A DNA stretch of 64,000 nt from Mermis nigrescens (GCA_036768485.1 JAVLUZ010000142.1:9421607-9485606), one strand, 5' to 3'. Counted from the stretch's first letter, positions 13,701-28,700 are shown. Notes: generated by a model from the letters alone, not told the origin. Program-made: numbers and translations.

Positions 13701-16700
13701 AAGCCAAATGGCTATTTTGAGTAAAAGAAAAGGCTATATAGCTAGTCCTCTGAGCCCAAAGAGGCTATATAGCTAATTTTCTAAGCCCAAAAAGGCTATA
13801 GACCCGTTTTTACGAAGCACGTAGCTTAACTATCTAGCGATTTTTGACTTTCATTGCTTTCCTCCGAAAGTTTGATTTTGCGGACCCACGGCAAATACTA
13901 AGAAGAAAAGTCGCGCGTACGAATTAGAAGGAAAACGAATAAAATGAGCTAAGTTTTCATAAGAATCCTGCCTTCATTTACACGAAGTATATTCAAGTTT
14001 AAATAGTTCGCAAATTGCGTAATAAAGTGTAAAATGGGCGTGATGCAAACGGCGCGCTTGGCGGCTCGCGCAGCCCGATTGGTATATTTTCGACGTAATT
14101 ATTACGGCGTACGTTGTTCGTACTTTACAATCATCTATTAAGTAATTAAAATTTTAAAACAATGAATGTAACTCGAAATCCAAAAATGTCCAGTTCCTCC
14201 CGGATGGTAACGAAATAATGTTTTTCGAGCGGAATAAAATTGATTGATTGGAATTTAGGCATTTCGCTACGAATTCCGATATTAGTAGTAGAACTTGCGC
14301 TTTTGTTCCGGTGCTGGAAAATATTCGCTTTTTTAAATGGCTTATGTTTAATTTTTTTATTTTTAGAAACATAATTTTCGTAGGTCTAATAACGTATCAC
14401 GTGCGACGCCGCACTCGGCCACTCAGTCGCTTATCGTACCAATCGGCCGCGGACGATAATGATAATAGCGGGCGCTCGTCTCGCAACGAAATATTACGTC
14501 ACCGGCAGGGGCGTACCGTCGCTAACGGTACTTTAGTTAAAAATCAACGCTCGAGTAGAGTCGAACCGGCCGTATTATCGGACGTTCCGTGCCTGCTGGA
14601 GATAGGCGTCGACGGTACGTTACGCGGACGCCGTAAAAAGGGGACCGGAGAGTCCCGCCTACCCCTTTCCCCCAAAGATAGGAATTTTTCGCCGGCCCCG
14701 CGTTGCCAAAAACTTTAGGTTTTAGGCCATTTTAGCTAATTTATTTTTGCGATTTTCGGCCAAAAATTGAAGTCGTTCTCTATAAAAACGGCCGACTACC
14801 GCCATCGCCCATAATTTCGATTTTCTACGGTACTAGTATCGTCAAATTATACTGAAATACGCAGTATCGTTAGGTTTGGGAATGGAAGACCCGTTTATTC
14901 TAAATGGGCTTTTAAGACCGCGAGGCGAAAGTATTTACTCGGCGCTTTCAGTTTTTTCAAAATTATACGAACGTAAAGACTCATTCCGCGCTAGCGAATG
15001 GGAAAGTTTCGCTCGTCGTTTTTAGAGCGACGCCATAATTGCTGGATATTTAATGTAAAAATTCAAATCCTTACTCGCGTTTTCATTCGCGCGAGGTTTA
15101 TTTATTGTTCCTATCCGTACGAATAGGTATAACAACTAGAGTTTAGTTTATTTTATATATTTTTATTCTAACGAACTCGCCTTATCGCGGCTTTTCGTTG
15201 AAAATGATAAGAAAATGCAATTTTATTAGAAGTTTGACTTTTTATTTTTAGACGTCGTTTTGTTCCTTTTTCATCGAAATTCTTCGTTGAAATTCTTGTG
15301 ATTTCGGTTCCCAATTTTACGCTTTGACGTAAAATTTACTTCAATAATAATTGTTTTTTATTCTCATTATTTTCGGGTAGGTAAGTAACTCTAATTCTAG
15401 CGTTAACTTTAATCGGTAAATCATTTTATACTTCCGTTCGTTTTTCAATCGACGCTTTTTGCGTTTCGACGTTTGTTGCAGAAAACTGATTTCAAAGCGG
15501 TCTCACGTGGTTTTCTTATCGAATTTATGATTCATTGTAGCATTTCGGCCTTCCGTATTTTTCGCTAACTTTTCTTCACGAAACGCTTATTCGTTTTAAG
15601 GCGAGAAGCGCAATGCGTTTTACGTCACTAAGAATGTGACCATCGTCGGTTGCGACCCGGAATTGATTCGGGCCGGACTTTACGTGAGTATTGCCGTCTT
15701 TTAAACTATTACGCTTTACGATCGCCCAATCGAATTTACGCTCCTTATCCGATAAAACGGTCAAACGCGAGACTTCGCTCCGACCTCAATCTCTCGATCC
15801 TTCATCTACTTACGGCTTCTACTTTATGCCTGTGAATATTTTGTCCGCTTTACGCTCGTTCGATCGATCGAAAGTCATAAATTTTACGTTACGGGTCGGT
15901 TGGTCCAACCCTTCGTGTTGTACATTATCGTAATAATTTGAAAAATGAACTCACCAAGCGAGAGTCGTAAACCAAGAGAAACTTAAAAGCTTGAAGAGAA
16001 AAAAAGTTGAAGAAACTTTTTTGGGAGTAGAATCGCGGCGCATACTGGCGTCTCATTTGCCCCAGGAAAGCCAATTCGGGGTGATGTATCATCCGCTAGT
16101 CGCAAACGTGTCTCAAATAATAATCATCCAATTACGTCGGATTGCTATCAGTCGAGCATCCGACTCTTTTAATCTTTTAATCGAGCAATCATTATATATA
16201 GCACGCGATCGTCCCATTCTCAACAATAATGTTTTATCGTATCCTTTAAATTTGTTTCAATTTACCAACGTCCCACCTTTTTCATTTTCTGTAAGTTTGA
16301 AATCTTTTAGAATTCTCTTCGTAATGTAATGATCAGGTTGGTTAAACTTTACGTTTCTCTCGGTTTACGACTCTCGCTTAGCGATCTCATTTTTCAAAAC
16401 TACTATCGTAATGTTTGTTTTAAACTATTTATCGTTGCATATTTCCGCTTAACGCTTTAATCGAATGCCTAAACCTCGTAGGTTTCGGGTCCGAAAATTC
16501 AACCGCGTCATTGTACGTTGACGTACGCCAACGGGCTTTGTTGTTTGGGGCTCAACGGCCCTAATTGTCCCGTTTATTTAAACGAACGATTGATTTTCGA
16601 CAATACCGTTCTCCGACCCAACGACCGAATTCGATTCGGGCAGTCGAGCGCGCTATTCGTTTTTACGTTCGCTTCGCCTAACGACTACGACGGCGGTGCT

Positions 16701-19700
16701 GAGTATATACTTTACATATTTTTTAAACCTAAACTACGTACGAATAGCGATTGGGGCAATATTTTTGATTTTCAGCAACGCGGGAATGAAACGTAGTGAA
16801 TTGACGATAAAGGACAACTGGAAGTGTAAATAAAGCGATTCGATGGGTCGCTTTTAAAAAGTGTAAATAAATTTCAACTTCCTAGGTTTAAAGTAGGGCG
16901 ACCAACTTTCGGTCTTTGGACCCCGTCTTACGATATCACGCCTATTTGCTATTACGCGAATTCCTTCCCGTCCATTTCCTCATCTCTTTCCTTTTTCCCG
17001 AAATTTTTACGTAACTTATCAATTCAACGTGCTTAGTTTTTGTCGTATCGCGAAAGTCGTCGTCTTCGCATTTTCATTCCTTTTTAGGCTGAGCTACTAA
17101 CGCGCGACGAAGCCGTCGACGATACATTCGGGTCTTGCTTTGAAGCATTTCTACATTTTTCACGCTTTAAATAATGATTCGATTGTATACATAAGTCTTT
17201 CGGCTTTTTTTATCTAACGCGTACGCCGTACGTAAGGTAATGTGAACTATCAACGGCGTCCTTTCGTAATCGAAATTACGCAAATTAAGTAAGCCTTATT
17301 TTAATGTTTTAATTCGAATATTATAAGAATAAACGTACGCAATTAATATTTATTTAATTATTTTGGTATTTTTTCTACAATTTATGTCATTTTTGTCATA
17401 CCGCCGAAATTGTTTTCTACGACTAGCCGGTAATCCGTATTACTTAAGATTATTTTGCGATTTTTCCATTCATTAGCCATTTGACCTTTTTCATTCTATT
17501 TTTATCACTACTTTTACCATCGGCTAAGTTATTTATTATTCTAGGGAAACATTTTAATAATTTTGTCAATCGAAAAAAATGAAAATGCGAATAAGTACGT
17601 CGGTCCGACTTTAAAATATTATAAACTACGCTCGAGGATGCGTGACGACTTTTTTCGATATTTTTTGCGATATCCATTGTTTTAGTTATTTATTTATTTT
17701 TTTACTAAAATACTCGCAATATTATATCTATACGCGTTTACGTTACGTACTTATTTACATTTTCATCTTTTTCTTTCATTTATTAATTGATAAATTAGGG
17801 TCTAGTCTTTCCGTATACGGATTCATTTCTCGCCTCTTTTGTCACTTTTTGTTTTTGAATTGTTAAATTTTTTAGCTTTTCATTTTTTCTTGCTTATTAA
17901 GCTCACGTATATACGCGTAATAATTTTAGGACGGCCCAACGGCAACGAAGCCCTCGTCGAATAGGACAAAGCCCGACTCCAAAATCAGCCCCAGAGCCCC
18001 GACGAATTGGGGAACCGAACCGCGATTGTCTACCCGCTATTATTGAAGTCAATGAAAGCGGTATAAAATCAATGAATAAACGAATAAATCAAACCAATAC
18101 AAAATGAATAATTGAAAAATATGCGGTCGATTAAGCGAACGAACAAACGAATATGTACGTAAATTATCTCGTCTCAACGGTCTATATTCGACTGATTAAA
18201 TTTTCAGCAATCAATAATTGATTTTGTTTTTTCTAACTTGTTTATGGTAAAATCTTGCTTATAATTAGATTCGCGCGGCGTGGGAATCCGAGGGGGAGTT
18301 GAATTTCTTAAGTGCATTTTAAACCCCAGAAACTGGATACGCGTCAAAATACGTTTGGCGTTTCTCACGATGCTCCGCCTTTCTAGATCGCGGGAACTAA
18401 AAAAATTCGAAAAATATGAGGAAAATTTGAATAAAATAAATAAAATATATTCAAAAAATTAGTAGATAGATTGCTTAAAATAACGCTTAAAGTAGCGAAA
18501 GAGCGCCCCGTCGAAGATTTTTATGGAAAATAACGAATTGTGGTAGGCGGTGGCCGGTTTTTCGCCGTCTTTCGATCGGCGGAATTATTTCTGATGCAAA
18601 AAATTAAAAAAATTTCAAATTTTTTAGAGTCTCGTATAAAAAACTCGCAAACTCAAATGCAGAAATCGACACAGATTGCCGGAAAAGACCTTTGAGAAAT
18701 TTTTGTAAGAGCTACAAAATTTTTATTTTTTGCAAAAGCTACTCTTTTGGCGAAAATTTAAGCGTATTTAGAGCGCCAATATTTTGTAAATGTCATTAAT
18801 GAGAACTATCGCGGCGCGAAGCGCCGGAAAAATTCGTAAAAACATGGCGAAAATGGCGGACATCACGAAAAATACACATCTATTCTTCATTGCGCCGAAA
18901 TGTTTTTTGACGACGGGGGGGGGGGCGCCTGCGTCCTCTTCTAAATCAGCCAGTGCTGGTAGGGGATGCGAAAACTTAAATTCAAATTCAACATCTTTTT
19001 GATAATTCTATAAGTAAATTTTATTTCTAGTGTTTTATTCATTAAATGCGTTGTAATATCGGCAGAACGCTAAAACAAATATCGGACTAAGGCCATTGTA
19101 ATGGTAATCTAGTATCCGCGGCACATTATAACGATACGTACATAAATCGTAAGTTCGAAGAAGATTTAGAATTCCAATATGGTTTTATGATTCTTACGTA
19201 GATTTATATTTTTTATTTTTTTTATTCTGCAGCCGAAAACGATTTTATTTCGACGCTGATTCGTCAGATTCGCTGTCAAGACGCGCCCACTTTTAAATTA
19301 GGCCCCGCCTACGTCATTTACATGCATTGTCGTTTTAAATTATCGAACGCGTTATACTCCGGCGTAAACGACGATCAAAATACTCCCGACGTCCGCCATC
19401 TTCGACTAAGCGACTTTTTGACCAAAATCAGCGACGTTTTGCACGTTACCATACAAGATTATTTTTTATTATATTTCATTAATTTTATTTCGATTTAACG
19501 CGTTACCATTAGCGTACGTCACCGTCGTACGCGCGAAGGCTCGAAATTTGGGAATAGGATATGCGGCCATTTTTAGGGAGGGGGATAAATGACCTCCGAT
19601 TTTTGGCCAAAAATCGCAAGTTTTTTGATAATTCGGCGGGGGGGGGTAGTCAAAAATTTTCCGACCGTAGGGGGGATGGGGGGACGCCCGAGCTTGGGTT

Positions 19701-22700
19701 TGGGATCCCCCGAAACTTCCGTGTTACGCGTTTGGTTACCATTTTGCGCATTAACGTTAGCATTACTCTATCGACGTAGTTCGGAGCTACCTTCCGGACT
19801 TGAGGATGCGCCCAAGCGATTGAAAACATGATCAGAATTTTCGTTCAACCCTTATTTTTATGTTTTATGTTGTACGTAATAGACTTTTAGCCCTATCCGT
19901 AATATATTCGTATATCCGCCCCTTCACTCGCGCTCGGCTTACTTACGGTCGACAATTTGCATCCTCGCGCTTCTTTCTTGCGCCGCTTGCCATTTTTAAC
20001 AAAAATTATGTCGTAAGTATGTACGTTTGTTCAATTTTCCTCAAAATTTGTCGAAAATAGAAAAAAATTTTAGAAATATCGATTAAAAATCTGTACATAG
20101 ACCGTATTTATACGTATGGGTTTGCTATTGTCGACGAATTGTCAATCAATGAACGTTTAATAGTTATTTAAATCGTTTTTAGTATACGATTTAATATGTT
20201 TTATTTTATTCCGTAATAAATTATTCAAGGATTATTGCCACGACGCGGCTAATTTGGCGTATTGGATGTCAAATTGTGCGGAAATTTTGAATTTTTTGAA
20301 ATGCGATCGACTGCTCAATTCGATAACTGATCCGGAACCGCAAGAATCTTTGGCCGAAGCCGTCCGCAAATCGTTCGATCACTTGTCCGTTTGCTTTAAG
20401 CAGGATTTGCATATGGCTATGCCCGCCGTTTTAAAATTCAGGCCTCAAAATCCGACCGATTCGTCGGCCGACGACGAACAGTCCGTTGGTAAATTTGCGT
20501 ATTCATCCTTCGCTTCGCTTAGGCGTTTATTTAATCGATGAGAGAAACGAGGACGATCGGCGCGGGGGTGCGAGGCGTAGATGGTCGGCGGTCAAATTCT
20601 TGCGGTCCGATGGGTCAAAATTGCCAAAAATAGCACCGAAAATTCAATGCCGGGGGTCTGTCGATTTTAAGGCGGGGGCCCATCGAGGGATATTGCCGCG
20701 CAAATTCGGTCTAGCCCCGAAAATTGACATTTTTGACCCTTTCGTCAATTTTGGGCAATAACGGAGCTTTCCGCATTTGCGCGTATATTCCTATTTGTCG
20801 TAACTTCCGGAACGGCTCGAAAAATGGCCGGAAACCTCCTACCTAGTTGCGCCTTTAAGCGTATTTATCAGGGATGCCCGGGCAAGCTTTTTAGCCGGGG
20901 CCGGGGCAAGATGTTACGCGTACTAACGTACGCCGCAGTGATCGACCGGGTACCCGGGCCCGGACCGGGCCCGGCCGGTCATAGCAGGCCCGGACCCGGG
21001 CCCGGCTGAAAACCACCGGGCCTCAACCGGGCCTCAAATAATTATCGTTAATATTTCAGACGTTTACTATTTCAGCTGTTGTCCGTATGCATTGAATGTT
21101 AGTAACGTTATGTATGTACCTATAATAAAACTGAGTTTTTCGACCTTTAGTAGTGTAGCCTAGCTAATTTATGGGTTTCTGACAATCAGAAATACAAAAA
21201 TGTTAATCAGCGCCGAACGCCGGAATTTTTTGAAACTTTTACCGTTTTCAGGTAGAATTTACGGTCTTTTAATTGACAAACAGTTCGGAAATCATAAGAG
21301 GCGCAAAGCACCAAGGAATTTAGTGATCTTTTACTGTCCTTAGCATTTTCTAGCCTGTGAATACTAATATTCTGTGATATTTTGCCTGATTTAGGCTATT
21401 AAACGCAATGCTGAAGCTTCACAAAAAGAAAGAACAATAACCAGCAGCACCATCCGCTGGAAAATTTTGACTTTTAGCTCTGTAAACACAATTTATACCG
21501 CTTAAATCATACAGAACAGACAAATTAATTTCGGCGAACTCTTTTTCCTTTTCGTCCTCCCAAAAATCTCGCTGCCATGTACAACGAGATTTTACGGCGG
21601 GGGGGCTGCGGTGTCGCGCTCAATCGCCCCCTAGAAAAGTTTGTAAAAAAGCACTTTAATGTTAAATACTATCGCTAAAATTTTCGCAAAATCGGCCAAA
21701 TCTCGGTGTTAAATTAAGCCCAAAACACTTAAAATTGATGAAGTCCTACATTGTACAAGATTTCTGAGCTGAAATGCGCTTTTCGACCTCTGCTAAGTAT
21801 AAAGCGCAGCAAAGGGTGCTGCCAATAAGATATAAAAAATATGTATCAATTACAATTTTGTTTTTATCGATTACAGGCCCATTTGTGGCCTTCTTATTAA
21901 CAATTTAAAATGAGATTGTCCTGTCCTTGTAAAGAAAGACAAACAAAGCAAAGAATACATAAACTGGTACACAATCATTTTCGCACATTTACTGCTATGC
22001 TCAACAAGCATGCGCAGTTTCATTTAACGAACAAATAGAGCAATAAATCACTAAAGTGACATGAATTGATCGATTATTTTAGCTAATTTTAGCTTTTGAA
22101 CTCATTGGATCTATATAAGAATAAATATAATAAAGACTCGGCGCGAAGCGCCGGAAAATTTTCACGTTTTTGCCTTTTTGAACTCAATTTTCTGGACACA
22201 ATTATAACACTCGAAAAATCAACAAAATTTCTCAAAAATTTCGGGGGGGGGGCATGTGCCCGCCATGCCCCTGGCTACGCCTATGGCTTCAATACGTACA
22301 CTACCTGATTTCAATTGACGTCAATGTACGCTATAGTTTGAGTTCTAAAATCAAACGGCATATCTTCTATCCGACCATATCATAGTCGCTGTTATGTCTG
22401 AATGCATAAATTTAATGCTCAATTTCCTTTAAATATCTACATGAAACCTTGTGCTTTTTCAAACCGTGTTAAGTTGCACGTGCATTTTAATAATGGAATT
22501 GCGCGCTATTGTATTAAAAACTTTGTTCTTGCTTGAATAATGCTACCAAAATCCTTGCTAACTACTGAATTTATTTTTAGAAAGATTGAATAATTAACAG
22601 AGTTTAGAATTCAAAAATCTACTTGCTACAGCAGTAAGCCTTGCGTTTGACCAATAACAAATGTAAAATCGGTCTAAATATATATCTTATGCATAACATT

Positions 22701-25700
22701 ATATTGGAAGCAAGCCATGTTGTTAGTATATAAGCCCGGGCCCGGTACCAAGCCCGGCAGCAAAGCCCGGGTCCGGGCCCGGTATTTTTGGGCCCGGTCG
22801 ATCACTGACGCCGACTCTATGAGTGAACGCTTAAAATCATTTACGTTACTGTTTTACGTTTGTACTAAATCGTATAATTGCGAAAAGGGGTTTGTTTCGG
22901 GTTTCTCACCATAAATTGGCATTAAGTAAAAACCTTAAATTAAACAACGATTTGTAAGATATAGATGATGCGCCTGATACCGAATCAGCCCGATTAAATG
23001 ACAGATATTAGCGATAAATCATAAATGTGCGACTGTCTCCAGATTCCCAAAACTTCATGACTGATTTCTGGGGAGGTAAAGAATCGCGAGGTAATTTTGA
23101 AGTTTGAAATAGTCAACCCGTATCTCTCAGGATCGGAGCTCTTAATTAATGAATGATGTCAGTTTTCAAGAAAAATAGAAGGTTTTTGCGATGCTACGTA
23201 CTCGTCGTAAAGATTAAATGTTCCGCCGAAAAGGCAAACGAAGTATAAGCATTTCAGTTTGAAGCATGCGTGCGACTTTGGACCGATTAAAAATTTTCTT
23301 GCCTCAAATGACGGACTTTGCTTCGCCGGTATACGCGCGTCTTTAATATACGTATCGCTTTTGTTTCAGACATTCTTAGCATTTTTGTTCAAGGACGAAA
23401 TTTTTGTCTTAAACGACGTTTTTTTATTTTGGTTTATAAATTTTGAACTAATTTGCGTCAAAGCTAAATCTAGCGAGCGAAAATGTTTCGAGTTCAAAAT
23501 ACTTTATGCGATTTCTATAAAGTTTTGCATGATTCTAAAAAGCCTTTGCTCGTGTTTAAGCCGAAGTTCTGCAATGCTTCGAGAATTGCATGCGATTGTT
23601 GCGCGCCTGTCGCGTCAACGCCGCGTTGACCATTCAACTTTTCTCTCAACTCTTCTATTACGTCAACATGTACCTTTTCAATTGGCTGATCAGCCGCGAA
23701 GGGTCTCCTTATTGTTGCCGCCGGTGGGGCCGCTGTCTTTCGGCGCGCCTCGCCCGAATTAGGCAATGGGCCCAGAAGCAGGGACTCGAGTTGGCGGCCG
23801 ATTGTCGCCTCGAACGCATCAGTCAGGTTAGTCGATCCGCTTAGACGCGCGACGGGTGGGAGTCGCACCTGGGCGTGGGGGTATGCACCTCCAGAAGGCT
23901 GAATACCCCCTTCCCCAGAAACCAAAACACCCCTTTCCCCGGAAATAAATTTTTAAAATTTTTTTCGTTTTTTTCGCAATTTTTTGCTGCCAATAAATAG
24001 CGCTTGATGAGAAACGTTAAAAATGGTGTTTTTTTAGCCATAACACTATTTTGAAAACTATTTTTTTACCTTTGAAAAATCTTGCACCCCACCCCAGAAT
24101 TTCGGTGCCGCCCACGAATGGTGGGAATTCCGACTCAAAGTCGATGGTTTACCAGAGGTTGACATTTTTCACAGCTTACTCGATTTTTGAGCTAAAATAT
24201 GTATTATTTAAACGATGATTGTAGGTGTTCTTGTCGAAAATATGTAATTTATCTCGCGCGGTCAGTTACATCTCCATCGCCCAACTATTTTTTCAGTCAG
24301 TCATGCCGATGAAATTTCGAAAGTTGTTATTTTGGTTCTAACGATGTATGATGTTTTAGAGCCACACTCCTTGAATTTTTTGCCAAAAAGGTAGTTCCCT
24401 TTTACGTACTTACATTGACTGCTTTTAATCATCGTAAAAATATGCATCCGGCTTGTTTCCTCGTGCCACTTACGGCGATTGTTCTCCCGAATACGTAGCT
24501 TTATGCTTCGTCATTGTCTTCTATTAATTATTGGTTTTATTACATTTACGAAGCTTTAAGCGCTTGTTGAATGAATCGTAGGCCACGTGCTTATAACGTG
24601 CGCGTCGAATTATAAAAATACTGAGCGCACCTGAGCATTAGTCCATTCAAGCCATAGGTGGGCTGCACCGAAAGCTCCGCGTGGGAGGCGCAAAATTTTT
24701 TGAAAGGTGAAAAAATGGCTTTAAAAATGGTGGTATGGCGGGAAAATACACCATTTTTCAACGTTTTTCATCAAGCACTATCCATTGGCATCAAAAAATT
24801 GCGAACAAAAATTTCTAAAAATTGAATTCTGGGGTGTATTCCCCCAAACCCCTACGCCCAGCTACATATGATTCCAACCCGTCCACGGAAGGACTGATAC
24901 GCAAGTTGGATGCGCTGGAAAATTCTGAGAAAATGTTGGGAAATCAAACAAAATTGTCCTTTTCGATCCGTTTTCAGCCCAGCTAAGGACAAACCAACCC
25001 TCTAGAGTTCATAGTTGAACGGCTTAAAGGTTTGATTGCCCATGTATTATCCTGGGATAAGTATTATTATAGATCAGGATTCAATCAGTGATCGGACCAA
25101 GGGTACTTTTCGGACCCTCGGCCGAGGCCGAGGCGACTTAAAATCCTTGCCTCCAGAGGGTAATGCCGAGGGTCAAGTTTATATACCTATACCCATAATA
25201 GTACTCTAAGAATATTTTGTATGCACGTGAGCTAGAGAATAATCGTAATATTAAACACTTTATCGAACTAAAACAAATGTTTATTGCTGTTAGCCGGAAT
25301 TATTATTTCAATCTGATGAAGCAGATAATTCATCATCAAAATCTAAATCATCTGAATCAGAGTTAGCCTCATCTATTCCTCCTTTTTGTGCTATCGCGTC
25401 ATCGTCGTCGTCATTCTTTATCAGATTCTAAAAAGTCACCAAACTGCTTTGAGATTGTGCTCTACAAAAATTAGTTTTTGAACATTTGATACAATCGTCA
25501 TTATGAAATACGAGTATAGTATAATCGAGTCGCTGAAGTAAAGAACAATGACTGAGAGAACACTACTTCAGAGAACAAAAATTTCATGCAGAGTCGATTT
25601 ACATACAAGTATTTTAATGAAAGTGAGATCGAAACGCATAGTCATTCTTATTTTCAATTATGGTAGATAAGGATTTATTGAATAAAGTCAGCAGTATAAA

Positions 25701-28700
25701 GGCATCTTCGATTTAACAAGTTGCCGTTGAAGCAGTGTTTGTTTTGTACAAGGTCCGTTTATACATTTACGACGATGGTCGCTAAAAGTCTTTGTACGTT
25801 TTGTACCTGCAAATTTTTCTGTACTATAATACAATACAGTAGCGATTTTAGTGTGATAAAACAGGGTTTTTGATCTTTGGTAGTGTATTTTAGCTGATTT
25901 CTGAATTTTTGACGCCAAAAATTACTAAAAATTGTCCTAAAAGGGCGCGAAGCGCCGAAAATTTTGACATTTTTCCATTCTAAATGCAAATTCTGCCATT
26001 TTAAAGATGTTTATGACAAACAAATTTTTGGAATTTTACAGCTTTTTACAGTCTTTGTCTTCTCAAAAATCGTTGTACACTTTTGTACACACTAATTTTT
26101 GGGTACTATAATATGGTACAGTAGCGATTTTACTGTGCTAAAACCAGAGATGTTCGACTTTCGATAGTGTATCTTAGCTAATATCTGAGTTTTTTTTTGA
26201 TCCGGCAAAAATCGATAAGAATCGACTTAAAACGGCGCGAAGCGCGAAAAATTTGACATTTTTCCTTTTGAACTGCAATTTCTGCCATTATAAACTTGTA
26301 TAGAATACACAATTAATGATCTGAAAAATTTGACATTTTCTTCATGTCTAACTCGGCTTTGAGCGATTATGAGCGGGCTTGAAGACAGAAGCTATATATG
26401 AATGAAAAACAGCGCCAAAAACATTTTTAGGTTATTTATGTCATAACGTCAAATTTGAGCGGTTTTGATCAGGCTGGAAGACAAAATGTATAGCTAAACA
26501 ATAAATCCGGCGCAAAATGCCGAAAAATTTGATGTTCTTAATACCATACCTTAAAATTGATCAGTTTTGAGCAGTTTAGAAGGAAAATTTGCGTTTTTCT
26601 TGCTCAAAATTACCCCGAAAACCTGTTTTGACGATGTTTTAGACGCACTTTCCGGGAGACCCTTTTGGATTTCGAAAAAATTTCCATTTCGGTGAAGGGC
26701 GGTTTGCCCCGGATACGGGCCTGCTCAGATATGTTGAAAAAATTAGTAGATACGTAATAATAATAAATGTTTAGCTTGCAATGGGAAAGAATAATTGCAA
26801 ATTTTCTTAATTTCTTGGTCGGACATAAACATCTATAATTAAATTAATTGATTGTTTTTCAACATGGGAGACATAAGGCCGAAACTGGACTCTGATGAAT
26901 TTTTATGTTTTTGTCGGTGTTTACTAAGATCAACCGGAGCTCAGGTGCTCCTCCTGCAAAGCAAACGGAGGAACCCAATAAAGTGGTCGGAGCATGGTTT
27001 TTTAGCACCACTTAAATGAAAGTTGCCTCGCGCTAATAAAAATTTTAGCCGTTAATGGATACAAAGGCTTTTTTGGGCAAAAGTGTAGCAATTTTTGCGC
27101 TTTCTAACGTATTTTTCAGCAAAAATCAAGAGATTTTTGGCGCTTCATGCCCAGTATTATATTTACTGTTTATTTAGCCCTATGTGCACGATTTAAACAC
27201 TACACAGTCAATCTTCTTGTAATCTAAAAGGTTAAGCATTTCTCGTCTATTTTTTTAAAGGTTTCCAGCACAAAGTAATTATTTTCTGAGAACTTCGCAA
27301 TGTTTTCTGCTCGTTGAAAACAAAATTAGTTTCTTAGTGTTTACTTATTCAATTCATAAGCGCAGGAGCGTCTGTTGACAGATTAAATTGAGTATATGGC
27401 AACCTCATTACCATTTCTGATATGGTAATAGATAAAAAGGTGTCCGATTTCTGTGTCCACTGAGCATTAAGAAGTAAGGTTGGTCGCTTCCCAAAAAAGG
27501 TTGGCTACTTACATAAAAAAGGTTATTGATTCCAAAAAAAGCTTGCCTGCTCCCTTAAAATGGTTGGTTGGTTCGGTTCATAAAAAAGATTGACTACTCC
27601 CATAAAAAGGTTGGCCAGTTCCCAGAAAAGATTGGTCGGTTCCCAAAAAGGTTGGCTGCTTCCATAAAAAGGTTGGTCGATCTTCAAAAAAGGTGGCCTG
27701 CTTCTTAAAAAGGGTTATCTGGAGTTGTCATGCACTTGGAAAAAGGTTACGTGCTGCATAGGTAGCATATGTAGTTTGCTCATTTGCTTCTCAAGTCGTC
27801 ATATTTAGACTGCCAATCGACCTTCAGCATGTATGTATGCCCATGTACAAAACATAGCCCCCATCCCAGAGACCCTTCGCCCCATTGCAGGATTGGTCCG
27901 GCCCATTGCCGGTTGAGGGCGATATGGGGCAATGCCCAGGTGTGCTCTTGACCTCAAATATGATGCAAAAAACGTTAACTCAAAATCGCCGGACAGTACT
28001 TGTCTGGCTGACCCTTCAGTGGGGGTTCTACTCCCCTCACCCCCTATTCGCATGTATGTGGGGGTTCCGGCCATTCTTTGGGGCTGGGGTAAACGACCTC
28101 CAATTTTTGGCCAAAAACGGCTATAAAGCACGTAAAAAGGGCCGAAAAATTTGATTTTTCCAAAAATCGGTTGTGAGGGAATTCAAAGATTTTCTGGCTT
28201 TTGGGGGATGGGGGACGACCGACTTTGGGTGGGGGAATTCCTTCATCCCCCTCTTACATGCATGAAATGGGCTGTTGGTACCTAGTTACGATTTTTTCAT
28301 GAATTTAGAAGATCAAGATTGAAAATTAAAAATTTTTCGATTTGGCAAAGCCTATTCATTCAATTTATCTTTAACATTAAAATTAATTTGATTTATCTGC
28401 AAATTGATTTTAATGAACAACCAACCAACCGACCAGACAACCAACCGGCCAACGAAGCAAGTAACTAGCCAATTGAGCAATCAACCAACCAACCAACCAG
28501 CTAATTGCCTAATCAACCAAGCAAGCAATTAGCTAACCAACTAAATAACTGGCCAAACAAGCAACCAGCCGATCAACCAACCAACTAGCCAACCAAACAA
28601 TCAACCATTCGACCAACCAACCAGCCAACTAACTGGTCAACCTACCAACTAAGAGGCCAACCAACTAGCCAACAACCAACCAGTCAATTAACCAACTAAC

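Larger units (their letters stand above)
9190..14383 (+). other. canoe intron 4, transposon-rich
   Basis: 5.2 kb. Contents in order: the end of a CAGTGATCG-type element with (CTCCGG) arrays (9,546-9,660); a 122-bp F1 copy; a Z-family fragment (about 10,268-12,215) carrying a second F1 copy; a solo CCCGGG-type end (about 12,592-12,652); several gcgcttcgcg-bearing repeats (12,680-13,240); an older repeat (13,350-13,480); and a palindrome-rich tatatagcc tract (13,490-13,805). A 35-codon ATG frame at 14,036 has no recognised homology. Confidence 0.7.

Noticed and set aside
14036..14143. Small ATG frame MGVMQTARLAARAARLVYF as a short gene or signal peptide
   Set aside because: 35 codons in a transposon-rich intron, no homologue known to me, and no splice signals that fit canoe phases.
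14615..14718. Open continuation of exon 5 (RGRRKKGTGESRLPLSPKD)
   Set aside because: It follows a strong gtacgt donor, lacks afadin similarity, and exon 6 continues the FHA domain in phase.
15991..16329. 112-codon frame in intron 6
   Set aside because: It cannot be joined in phase between exons 6 and 7 and matches nothing in the FHA domain, which is complete without it.
23515..23925. 136-codon minus-strand frame
   Set aside because: Antisense to exon 11 (the invariant RVNAALTIQLFSQLF block). GC-rich coding DNA often leaves the opposite strand open.
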